A stretch of DNA of 64,000 nt from Pseudomonas oryzihabitans (lineage in GTDB: Bacteria > Pseudomonadota > Gammaproteobacteria > Pseudomonadales > Pseudomonadaceae), in the NCBI RefSeq assembly GCF_001518815.1, contig NZ_CP013987.1, forward strand, positions 4,548,501 through 4,612,500, in the 5' to 3' direction. The notes under the pieces are model-generated. The model did no database searches, was not told the origin of the DNA, and worked only from the letters and a program-made list of their open reading frames with translations. The position numbers and the translations under genes are program-made. Below are positions 27,889 through 35,798 of the stretch, piece after piece (the stretch's first letter is position 1; the number at the start of each line of letters is the position of its first letter).

Positions 27889-28977
27889 ATGATCATCGTC
27901 AATTCCCGCTTCATCACCCAGGATCTTCGCGGCGTTCAACGCTTCGCGGAATGCATATCGCTGGAGCTGGCGAAGCTGCGATCCGACCTGCGCTTCGTGG
28001 CGCCGCCCGGCGTCGTCAGGCCCGACGTGGCCAAGCGACTGAACATCGAAATCATTGGCACTCGCCAAGGCCAGCGCTGGGAGCAATGGGACTTGCCGAA
28101 CTGGTTGAAAAGCCAGGGCAGCCCCCTGCTGCTGTCGCTGTGCAGCACGGCGCCGCTGCTCTACACCAACCAGATCGCCACGCACCACGACATCAACTAT
28201 GTGCGCTTTCCCGAAAGCTATTCGTGGAAATTCCGCACCTCGTATCGCTGCCTGATCCCCATGCTGCTCAAGCGGGCGAACTCCCTGATCACCGTCAGCG
28301 AATTCTCCCGGGACGAGATCTCGCGCTTCTATCGCTATCCGAGCAGCTCGATCACGGTCGTGCCCAACGCCGTGGCCGACGCCTTCACCCTGGCAGATCG
28401 GGTCGCTGGCGCAGAACGCCCCTATCTGCTGGCGGTGTCCTCGCCCAGCTACCACAAGAATTTCTCGCGGATGCTGGAAGCCTTCGCCGCGCTGCCCCGG
28501 GATCTGAACGTCGAATTGCGCATCGTGGGTGACAGCCACGCCGTGTTCGGCCAGAGCGATCTGGTGACCCTGGCCGCCAGGGATCCTCGGGTGAAGCTGC
28601 TCGGCCGCATCGACGACGCGGAACTGGCTCGCCAGTATTGCCAGGCCACCGCCTTCGTCTTCCCGTCGCTCTACGAGGGTTTCGGCATTCCGCCCCTCGA
28701 AGCCCAGGCGTGCGGCTGCCCGGTGATCTCCGCCAACACCGCCTCCATGCCAGAGGTGCTGCAGGACAGCGTGCTCTACTTCGATCCCCACGAGACCTCC
28801 AGCATCACCACGGCGATGTGGACCATCCTGCAGGACGAGCAACTCAGGAACACGCTGCGCACCAAGGGCCTGGCCAATATCCAGCGCTTCAACTGGCAGA
28901 CCTCCGCGAGCAAGGTCTCCGCGCTGCTGGACAAGGCCCTGGCAACGGCACCCAAGACCACCGACAGGGCTGCCTGA
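27889..28977 (+). CDS. Family 4 glycosyltransferase (mannosyltransferase-like)
   Basis: 362 aa. Seen: VNSRFITQDLRGVQRFAECI, ATHHDINYVRFPESYSWKFR, LITVSEFSRDEISRFYRYP, YLLAVSSPSYHKNFSRMLEAF, and the donor motif YEGFGIPPLEAQACGCPVIS with its E(X7)E. These resemble WbdB/MtfB-type mannosyltransferases, but the sugar is not certain. It is the last gene of the tightly packed run before a 402-bp gap. Confidence 0.85.
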   Translation: MIIVNSRFITQDLRGVQRFAECISLELAKLRSDLRFVAPPGVVRPDVAKRLNIEIIGTRQGQRWEQWDLPNWLKSQGSPLLLSLCSTAPLLYTNQIATHHDINYVRFPESYSWKFRTSYRCLIPMLLKRANSLITVSEFSRDEISRFYRYPSSSITVVPNAVADAFTLADRVAGAERPYLLAVSSPSYHKNFSRMLEAFAALPRDLNVELRIVGDSHAVFGQSDLVTLAARDPRVKLLGRIDDAELARQYCQATAFVFPSLYEGFGIPPLEAQACGCPVISANTASMPEVLQDSVLYFDPHETSSITTAMWTILQDEQLRNTLRTKGLANIQRFNWQTSASKVSALLDKALATAPKTTDRAA

Positions 28978-29379
28978 AAACACATCACGACACTAGATCA
29001 GTGACCAAGAAAACTCATGGAAGAGACATGCAAAGCCTTGGAAGGCCAGAGTCGTTTTTCTGCCTCCCTGACTCTCGAGAACGCCTCATGCGAGTCCAGA
29101 CACGTCGTGCAGGCCGCTGATCGCCACGTCCTGGAAGGTGGCTCGAACAACACTGCGGTCGCGGCCGCGGAGCACCTGGAAAACGCCTACTTTTTCGAAA
29201 AGCCTGCAACCGACGCCGTCTTTGCGAAAAGCCCAAACATCAAGTTGCACGAACTCGAAAGCGCCGTGGAAGGCATCGAGATTACTCGGCTGCCCTGGGG
29301 ATATGCAGTGACCAGAAAAACCAGCACTCCATGAATCAGCACCAGCACTTGATTTCATTTCACGCTTAAGGAAGACGAC
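28978..29379 (+). other. Spacer between two EPS glycosyltransferase genes
   Basis: A 402-bp stretch more AT-rich than its neighbours. It holds one plausible small ORF (29017-29334, entered separately) and no clear terminator. The ribosome binding site of the next gene (AAGGAAG) lies at its right end. Confidence 0.5.
29017..29334 (+). CDS. Hypothetical small protein
   Basis: 105 aa, no recognised domain or signal peptide. Start-proximal AGAAAACTC is a poor ribosome binding site. Third-position GC is moderately high and the frame is open throughout, which is weak support for coding. It has two Cys and many Glu/Ala. It may be a real small gene of the EPS operon, a decayed gene, or chance. Confidence 0.3.
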   Translation: MEETCKALEGQSRFSASLTLENASCESRHVVQAADRHVLEGGSNNTAVAAAEHLENAYFFEKPATDAVFAKSPNIKLHELESAVEGIEITRLPWGYAVTRKTSTP

Positions 29380-30579
29380 ATGAAAATCGCCATCGTTCAC
29401 GACTGGTTGGTAACCTTTGCTGGCGCCGAACGCGTGCTTGCTGAACTGCTCGATATCTGGCCGGAGGCCGACCTGTTCAGCGTGATCGACTTTCTGTCGG
29501 ACGAGGATCGGGCGCTCCTGCAAGGCAAGCAGGCGACCACGACCTTCATCCAGCGTCTGCCCCAGGCCAAGAAGCGCTATCAGACCTATCTGCCGCTCAT
29601 GCCGCACGCCATCGAGCAACTCGACCTGTCCGGCTATGACCTGATCATTTCCAGCAGCCATGCAGTGGCCAAGGGCGTCCTGACCGGCCCGGACCAGCTG
29701 CACATCAGCTACGTCCACTCGCCCATCCGCTACGCCTGGGACCTGCAACACCAGTACCTCAAGGAAGCCGGTCTGGACCGCGGCCTCAAGGGCAAGCTGG
29801 CGCGCGTCATCCTGCACTACATCCGCATTTGGGATCAGCGCACCGCCGCTGGCGTGGACGCCTTCGTGGCCAACTCCTACTTCATCGCCCGTCGCATCAG
29901 CAAGGCCTATCGCCGCGAAGCCAAGGTCATCTACCCGCCGGTCGACATCAGCCGCTTCACCCCGGCTGGCGACAAGGACGACTTCTACCTGACGGCCTCG
30001 CGCATGGTGCCCTACAAGCGCATGCCCATGATCGTCGAAGCCTTCAGCCAGATGCCCGACAAGAAGCTGGTGGTGATCGGCGCCGGCCCCGAGTTCGAAA
30101 AGGCCAAGGAAGTCGCCGGCCCCAACGTCACGCTGCTGGGTTACCAGGACTTCGACTGTCTGCTCGATCACATGCGCCGAGCACGGGCCTTCGTCTTCGC
30201 CGCCGAGGAAGACTTCGGCATCACCCCCATCGAAGCCCAGGCCTGCGGTACGCCCGTCATCGCCTATGGCCGGGGTGGCGTGCTGGAGACCGTGCGGGGC
30301 CTGGAAACTCAGCATCCCACCGGCGTCTTCTATCCGGAGCAGAGCGTAGCCTCACTCTGTGCCGCCGTGCGCCAGTTCGAAGCCCTGGAAACGCCGATCA
30401 GCCAGCAGGCGTGCCGACAGAACGCCGAACGCTTCGCGACCAAGCGTTTCCGTCAGGAAATGCGTGCCTTCGTCGAAGCCCGGGTTGCCGCGCTGCATCT
30501 GCCAACCGACCTGGATCTGGATATCGTGACGCCCTTTCCCAGCAAGGGCCTACAGCCGAGTTCGCTGAACACGGCCTGA
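29380..30579 (+). CDS. Family 4 glycosyltransferase
   Basis: 399 aa. Seen: MKIAIVHDWLVTFAGAERVL (typical of WbaZ-like GDP-mannose transferases), SYVHSPIRYAWDLQHQYL, FVANSYFIARRISKAYRREA, a DFYLTASRMVPYKRMPMIVEAF hinge, and EEDFGITPIEAQACGTPVIAYG with the donor E(X7)E. Its AAGGAAG site is 8 nt before the ATG. It converges with the oxaloacetate decarboxylase gene with only 3 bp between the stops, ending the first EPS half. Confidence 0.87.
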   Translation: MKIAIVHDWLVTFAGAERVLAELLDIWPEADLFSVIDFLSDEDRALLQGKQATTTFIQRLPQAKKRYQTYLPLMPHAIEQLDLSGYDLIISSSHAVAKGVLTGPDQLHISYVHSPIRYAWDLQHQYLKEAGLDRGLKGKLARVILHYIRIWDQRTAAGVDAFVANSYFIARRISKAYRREAKVIYPPVDISRFTPAGDKDDFYLTASRMVPYKRMPMIVEAFSQMPDKKLVVIGAGPEFEKAKEVAGPNVTLLGYQDFDCLLDHMRRARAFVFAAEEDFGITPIEAQACGTPVIAYGRGGVLETVRGLETQHPTGVFYPEQSVASLCAAVRQFEALETPISQQACRQNAERFATKRFRQEMRAFVEARVAALHLPTDLDLDIVTPFPSKGLQPSSLNTA

Positions 30580-30582
30580 TCG

Positions 30583-31446
30583 TTACTCCTTCACGTCCAT
30601 GAATTCCCGCGCCCAGACTCGATATTCCTGCAATGTCGAGTACTTGGTGGACAGCTCGGAAGCGGACAGATCGGACGCCGTGATGTCGCGCTGCTCTCGC
30701 AGGCAATCGTAGGTCGCCTTGATCGCGGCGAAGTAGGCGGCATGACCATTCACCACCACCCGTACCCCGGCCTTGGCCAGGCGTGCGTTGTCGCGCAGCT
30801 GGGGATTGCCGTAGGTCACCAGCATCACCGGGACGGTCAGGTGCTGGGTAATCTCTTCCAGATGATCGAAGTCGCGAATGCCGACCATGCAGATGCCATC
30901 CGCGCCCGCCGCCTCGTAGGCCTTGGTGCGGGAGATGACTTCCGCGGTGCTCAGTTCGGTGGCATTGGTGCGAGCGAAGATGCTCAGGGCTTCGTCGATA
31001 CGGGCTTCCAGCGCACCCTTAATCTTGCCGATGCCCTCTTCGACGCTCACCAGGTCGGTGGATTTGCGACCATAGCCAGCCGGCAGCACGGTGTCCTCGA
31101 TGGTCAGGGCCGCTACCCCGGCCCGTTCGAGCTCGGTGATGGTACGCATGACGTTCAGGGCATTGCCGTAGCCGTGATCGGCGTCGGCGATGATGGGCAG
31201 GCGTGCGACCCGGCCAATGCGCGTGGCCTGTTCGACGAACTCGCTCAGGGTGATCAAGGCGAAGTCCGGTGCCGCCAGGACCTGCAGGGAAGCCACCGAC
31301 CCGCCGAGAATGCCCATTTCGAAACCGAGGTCGTTGGCGATGCGCGCCGACATGGGATCGAAGACGGACGCCGTGTGGTAGCAGCTGTCCGATTTCAGCA
31401 GGGCTCTGAACGCTAAACGCAGCTTGTGCGGGGAGGTTGGCTTCAT
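30583..31446 (-). CDS. Oxaloacetate decarboxylase of the isocitrate lyase/PEP mutase superfamily
   Basis: 287 aa. Very like the characterised Pseudomonas PA4872-type oxaloacetate decarboxylase. Seen: [40 protein letters not shown], the Mg2+ site [16 protein letters not shown], and [17 protein letters not shown], where other family members carry the KKCGH-type catalytic Cys loop. It decarboxylates oxaloacetate to pyruvate in the cytoplasm. It is opposite in strand to all EPS genes and has no obvious link to EPS. Confidence 0.9.
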   Translation of the reverse strand: MKPTSPHKLRLAFRALLKSDSCYHTASVFDPMSARIANDLGFEMGILGGSVASLQVLAAPDFALITLSEFVEQATRIGRVARLPIIADADHGYGNALNVMRTITELERAGVAALTIEDTVLPAGYGRKSTDLVSVEEGIGKIKGALEARIDEALSIFARTNATELSTAEVISRTKAYEAAGADGICMVGIRDFDHLEEITQHLTVPVMLVTYGNPQLRDNARLAKAGVRVVVNGHAAYFAAIKATYDCLREQRDITASDLSASELSTKYSTLQEYRVWAREFMDVKE

Positions 31447-31748
31447 AGGATTTTCCTTCTGGGAGTTACCGAACAGACAATGTTAGCGCGACAAGTAGTG
31501 GTCACACGACCAGATGTCTGGCTTTGAGATAAATCGATTCATCAATCTGACTCATGGTCGACACTCAGCCTCGCGTCCGCGATCGCCAGGAGCTAAGGAC
31601 CCTCGCCGTATCAAGGACCAGGCCGATGGCCACTCCTGTACCGGCGCCGAGAGCCGGAAATTTCGATACCCAAGGCGCCCGGGCGACGTGACAATAGCGG
31701 CCAGGTCCTGTCTCTCTCCTGCCGATTCTGTCATTGCCTACTGCCATC
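31447..31748. other. Divergent intergenic region (oxaloacetate decarboxylase / methyltransferase)
   Basis: 302 bp without a supported gene. Small dyads are present: TGGTC/GACCA with a 4-nt loop, then CCAGAtgTCTGG, around 31499-31521. They could be operator-like. No confident promoter call. Confidence 0.4.
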
Positions 31749-32957
31749 ATGCTCGCCGATGCCTTTCTAGAACGCTTCACCGCCCTGGATCTCTTTCTGA
31801 CCCGGCATCAGCATCTCTGGCGACCCAGACCCTTCGTCGAACGGGCGCTGGACTGGGAGGCGGGCTACCCGGAGCTGGCCAGCTGGTTGCGGGCCCGCAG
31901 TCTGGAAGAGGCCGAAGAGGCCCATAATACGCCGCAACTGCTGGAGGCGCCTGAACCCTTCCGCGGCCTGGCAGCGACGTCGTTGGCCCTCACCCAGGTC
32001 AGCGAACACCCAGACAGCCTGGGCGGCGACCTGCCTGGCAGGCAGGACGTCGACGTGCCGGGGCGCAAATGGCTGCAGATCGAAGCCTTCACCCGCAAGC
32101 TGGATTTCCAGCAGCCCGTGCAGCGCTGGGTCGACTGGTGCGCCGGCAAGGGACACCTGGCCAGGCACCTGACCCATCGAGGGGCACCGGCCATCTGCCT
32201 GGAGGTCGATACGGCGCTGGTCGAGGAGGGAGAAAGGCTCAGCCATCGGGCTCATGCGCCCGTGCACCATTATCAGGCCGATGTGCTCCAACCGCTGGCA
32301 ACGGCTCAACTCGGCACCCGCGACACGCCCGTCGCCTTGCACGCCTGTGGCGACCTGCACGCACAGCTGCTCAAGGTAACGGCGGAACGCGGGTGTCAGC
32401 AGCTGGCCCTGGCGCCCTGCTGCTATGACCGGATCACCGCCGAGGTCTATTGCCCGCTGTCCACGGCAGCCAGGGAGTCGTCGCTTCGCCTGGACCGTGA
32501 AGCCCTGCGACTGGCCCTGTGTGAAACCGTCACCGGCGGACAGCGAGTGCGGCGTGACCGGGATCTGTCCATGGCCCGGCGGTTGGGATTCGATCTCTTG
32601 CAGCGCGAGCTCAGCGGATGCGATGTCTATCTCAACACCCCACCGCTGCCCAGCCATTGGCTACGCCAACCGTTCTCGGCCTTTGGCGCAGAGCTGGCAC
32701 GGCGCAAGGCGCTGACCCTTCCCGCCGGTATCGACTGGTCGCTCTGGGAACGTCGGGGCTTCCAGCGACTGGCGGAAGTTCGTAATCTCGAACTGTTGCG
32801 TGGCCTGTTCCGCCGTCCGCTGGAGCTCTGGCTGGTACTGGATCAGGCGCTGTTCCTACAGGAACAAGGTTACAGCGTGAAGTTGGCGACCTTCTGCCCG
32901 GCCAGCCTGACACCGCGAAATCTGCTGCTGACCGCGGAAAAGCCTGTCTTGGCCTAG
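31749..32957 (+). CDS. SAM-dependent methyltransferase (Methyltransf_32-like)
   Basis: 402 aa. Seen: WVDWCAGKGHLARHL (about 131-145), the SAM-binding glycine-rich loop of this class, CLEVD after the second strand, VALHACGDLHAQLL, and LALAPCCYDRIT with the double Cys typical of Methyltransf_32 proteins. Substrate unknown. ATG 31749 is preferred over an in-frame TTG at 31734. It stands alone between the two EPS halves, oriented like them, and does not look like a polysaccharide gene. Confidence 0.82.
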   Translation: MLADAFLERFTALDLFLTRHQHLWRPRPFVERALDWEAGYPELASWLRARSLEEAEEAHNTPQLLEAPEPFRGLAATSLALTQVSEHPDSLGGDLPGRQDVDVPGRKWLQIEAFTRKLDFQQPVQRWVDWCAGKGHLARHLTHRGAPAICLEVDTALVEEGERLSHRAHAPVHHYQADVLQPLATAQLGTRDTPVALHACGDLHAQLLKVTAERGCQQLALAPCCYDRITAEVYCPLSTAARESSLRLDREALRLALCETVTGGQRVRRDRDLSMARRLGFDLLQRELSGCDVYLNTPPLPSHWLRQPFSAFGAELARRKALTLPAGIDWSLWERRGFQRLAEVRNLELLRGLFRRPLELWLVLDQALFLQEQGYSVKLATFCPASLTPRNLLLTAEKPVLA

Positions 32958-33057
32958 GCCACAGCCGCTCTATCCTGCACGTTTGTCGGAATCTGAGCAG
33001 GGAAATGTAAAAAATACCTTTTGGTGATGGACTTCTCACAAAGTCTGCACAATAGTT

Positions 33058-33069
33058 AGATTGCAATCT
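33058..33069. promoter_or_regulatory. 12-bp perfect palindrome upstream of a small membrane ORF
   Basis: AGATTGCAATCT lies 23 bp before the ATG at 33093, in an AT-rich promoter-like stretch. It could be an operator; inference only. Confidence 0.25.
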
Positions 33070-33092
33070 CGCAAAAAGCAGGAATAACAAAA

Positions 33093-33305
33093 ATGCGCTA
33101 CTACCTGCCCGTTTGGACCGGCGTCGCCGGTTGCCTCGTCTTCGCCCAAGCCCAGCTGCCCTGGCTTGCGGTGGCCTCGCTCCTAGTCAGCTGGTCTTTC
33201 CTGTTGTTCTCTCCGGATAACTCCAGAAGCTCGGCCTGGCACTCCAAGATTTCCACCCTCCCCGTCAATTCCCCCTTGAGCTTTCAGTCCCACCATCGCC
33301 ATTGA
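33093..33305 (+). CDS. Hypothetical small membrane protein
   Basis: 70 aa. The first half is two hydrophobic segments (VWTGVAGCLVFAQ, WLAVASLLVSWSFLLF); the tail is polar and Ser/His-rich. AGGA lies 9 nt before the ATG. No homologue is recognised. It may be real but is short. Confidence 0.4.
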   Translation: MRYYLPVWTGVAGCLVFAQAQLPWLAVASLLVSWSFLLFSPDNSRSSAWHSKISTLPVNSPLSFQSHHRH

Positions 33306-33775
33306 GGCGTTCCGCAGGCCAGGGACTGGCCTACATCCGATCTGAGCATTCAGCCTGTCTCAATGTTTAGTGAACAGGATCACAAATCCTACATCCCGCG
33401 CTCAAGTCCGACGGAACGTTTTCCCCTCTCGTGCTGCCCAGATAAACCACTCATCGCGCCTTGATGCGATAGAAGTGTGCCACCCGTCCGGCCGCGCTGT
33501 GACGCACTCCCCCCTTCTTCACATCCCCTCTCCCGCCGCACCTCGTCTGGCGTGCTATTTGCCCTGATTTGGGCTAGCTCGACAGCGCCTCCCTGCCTTT
33601 CTACCGTGTGAACCTCTTAATCAGTGCCGAGTCCTAACGTCGCTACAGCCATCATGGCATTTAGCGATCGGTGGTCAGTCATCGGTCCTAGAGCGCCATA
33701 GTGAACATTTCATACGCTGGTAGCTGCCCCGCCCAGTTGAAAGTTCGTGCACGGTATACGCACAAGGATGGAACC
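33306..33775 (+). other. Intergenic region upstream of the second EPS operon
   Basis: 470 bp, relatively AT-rich, no supported gene. It contains a CCTGT(N14)ACAGG dyad near 33353-33376 and a JUMPstart-like element at 33717-33726. The operon promoter is probably here, but no clear -35/-10 pair is visible. Confidence 0.5.
33717..33726 (+). promoter_or_regulatory. JUMPstart-like element
   Basis: CTGGTAGCTG equals the upstream conserved block of the JUMPstart sequence found before enterobacterial polysaccharide operons. It lies 49 bp before the initiating sugar-transferase start. The downstream ops half (GGCGGTAGC) is not found after it. Confidence 0.4.
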
Positions 33776-35185
33776 ATGAATTTGAAAGAACGCGGCATTT
33801 TGCATACGAATTCCTCGGCAATCTCGCTCGCACACCGCCTGCTCGACCTCGCCGTGATCACGTTGAGCGCCTATGTGGCAGGTACCTGGGCGTCGGAAAC
33901 CGGCATGCGTCCCGAGCATTGGGTCGTCATCTTCCTGTCCTTGCTGATCTTCCATTTCCTCACCGAGCTGAACCATGTCTATGGTTCCTGGCGCGGTGAG
34001 CGCATCACGGATGAACTGCTCAAGATCGCCACCTACTGGGTGCTGACCTTTGCGACCGTATTCATGGTCGACTACTTCTTCTTCGACCAGTCCTACCTCT
34101 CGCCCGGCGTGATGCAGGGCTGGCTGGGCCTGACGCTGGGTACGCTCTGCGGCTATCGCGTGCTGTTGCGCTCGATCATGCACTCGCTGCGCAAGGCCGG
34201 CATCAATACCCGCCACGTCGCCATCGCCGGCAACGGCATGGTCGCGCAGCGTCTGGCGCACACCATCAGCACGGCGCCCTGGATGGGCCTGCGCATCGCC
34301 GGCTTCTATAGCGACAACCAGGACACCGGCGAAGAAGGCGTGCCCAGCCCAGCCCTGAACGGCGGTCTGGACCAGCTCATGCAGGACGTCCGCTCCGGCC
34401 AGGTCGACAAGGTCTACATCACCCTGGGCATGGCCGACCAGAGCAAGATCAACTGGCTGGTCCAGGAGCTGAGCGACACCACGGCGTCCGTCTACATCAT
34501 TCCGGACATCTTCATGTTCCACCTGCTGCACGCCCGCAGCGAGAGCCTGGATGGCCTGCCCAGCATCAGCATCTTCGATACGCCGATGGATGGCGCCAGC
34601 CACATCGTCAAGCGTATCGAGGACATCGTGCTGTCCTCCATCATCCTGGCCATGATCTCCCTGCCCATGCTGGCCATCGCCATCGGCATCAAGATTACCT
34701 CGCCCGGCCCGATCTTCTTCAAGCAGAAGCGCTACGGTATGGACGGCAAGCCGATCGAGGTGTGGAAATTCCGCAGCATGAAGGTCATGGAAAACGGTGC
34801 CAAGGTTACCCAGGCGACCAAGAATGACACCCGGATCACCCCGTTTGGTGCATTTTTAAGACGTACTTCTCTCGATGAATTGCCTCAATTCATTAATGTA
34901 CTCCGCGGCGAGATGTCCATCGTCGGCCCGCGCCCCCACGCGGTCGCTCACAACGAGCAATACCGCAAGCTGGTGCAGGGCTACATGCTCCGCCACAAGA
35001 TGAAGCCCGGCATTACCGGTTGGGCCCAAGTCAATGGCTGGCGCGGCGAAACCGACACCCTGGACAAGATGCAGAAACGGGTCGAGTTCGATCTGGACTA
35101 TATCCACCACTGGTCTTTCTGGTGGGACGTCAAGATCATCTTCCTCACCCTGTTCAAAGGCTTCATCAATAAGAACGCATACTGA
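33776..35185 (+). CDS. Undecaprenyl-phosphate sugar phosphotransferase (WcaJ/PssY type)
   Basis: 469 aa. Initiates repeat-unit synthesis by moving a sugar-1-phosphate, usually glucose, onto undecaprenyl phosphate at the inner membrane. Seen: four N-terminal TM helices (about 20-135), a CoA-binding-like central domain (HVAIAGNGMVAQRLAHTI), a further TM helix (about 280-303), and the catalytic domain with GMDGKPIEVWKFRSMK, RRTSLDELPQFINVLRGEM and SIVGPRP. ATG 33776 follows AAGGA; an upstream in-frame GTG at 33701 is unlikely. An unusual AT-rich codon patch lies at 34844-34900. Confidence 0.92.
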   Translation: MNLKERGILHTNSSAISLAHRLLDLAVITLSAYVAGTWASETGMRPEHWVVIFLSLLIFHFLTELNHVYGSWRGERITDELLKIATYWVLTFATVFMVDYFFFDQSYLSPGVMQGWLGLTLGTLCGYRVLLRSIMHSLRKAGINTRHVAIAGNGMVAQRLAHTISTAPWMGLRIAGFYSDNQDTGEEGVPSPALNGGLDQLMQDVRSGQVDKVYITLGMADQSKINWLVQELSDTTASVYIIPDIFMFHLLHARSESLDGLPSISIFDTPMDGASHIVKRIEDIVLSSIILAMISLPMLAIAIGIKITSPGPIFFKQKRYGMDGKPIEVWKFRSMKVMENGAKVTQATKNDTRITPFGAFLRRTSLDELPQFINVLRGEMSIVGPRPHAVAHNEQYRKLVQGYMLRHKMKPGITGWAQVNGWRGETDTLDKMQKRVEFDLDYIHHWSFWWDVKIIFLTLFKGFINKNAY

Positions 35186-35193
35186 GATACGGC

Positions 35194-35210
35194 CGGGGCC
35201 ACGGGCCCCG
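35194..35210 (+). terminator. GC-rich hairpin after the sugar-transferase gene
   Basis: CGGGGCC/GGCCCCG with a 3-nt loop, 9 bp after the stop. It lacks a T-run and may only attenuate transcription before wzb. Confidence 0.35.
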
Positions 35211-35345
35211 CTACTCAGCACGACGATCTGGAGCCTGGACTCCTGACTCTAATTACATCGGCAGCGAGCAACGCCTGAAGACAGGCCATTGCTGGGCTAT
35301 CTGCCGTCGATACCTGTTGTCCGGACAACAGGAAGGTTTTGAAGA

Positions 35346-35783
35346 ATGATCAAGTCAATATTGGTTGTATGCGAAGGGAACATCTGCCGCAGCCCGGTCG
35401 CAGAAGCACTACTGGCCAAGGCACTGGAAGGCCGTGACGTCCAGGTCAGCTCCGCTGGTATCAGGGCGCTGGTTGGTCATGGCATTGAGAAGACTGCACA
35501 GGAGGTACTCCGGGAAAACGGTATCGATTCCACTACCCACAAAGCTCGCCAAGCGGATGCGGAAATGCTGCGCAAGGCGGATTTGATTTTGACCATGGAA
35601 GAGTTTCACTCACGCTCCGTCGAAAGTATTGCTCCTGAAGTCAGGGGTAAGGTTTTTCTGATCGGGAAATGGTTGAGCAATCAAGAAGTACCAGACCCTT
35701 ATCGCCTTTCTAAAGAGATGTTTCAAAATGTGCACATACTTTTGACGCGCTGTGTAGACAGTTGGCTTCCATACATCAAATAG
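35346..35783 (+). CDS. Wzb-type low-molecular-weight protein tyrosine phosphatase
   Basis: 145 aa. Dephosphorylates the Tyr cluster of Wzc, a cycle needed for polymer export. Seen: the P-loop VCEGNICRSPVAEALL (C(X)5R-S), and the DPYRLS motif near the C-terminus carrying the general-acid Asp. It lies 15 bp before the second wzc. Base composition is clearly more AT-rich than the adjacent genes, suggesting separate origin. It is the only such phosphatase in the window. Confidence 0.93.
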   Translation: MIKSILVVCEGNICRSPVAEALLAKALEGRDVQVSSAGIRALVGHGIEKTAQEVLRENGIDSTTHKARQADAEMLRKADLILTMEEFHSRSVESIAPEVRGKVFLIGKWLSNQEVPDPYRLSKEMFQNVHILLTRCVDSWLPYIK

Positions 35784-35798
35784 GGAAGAAGGAATTTC

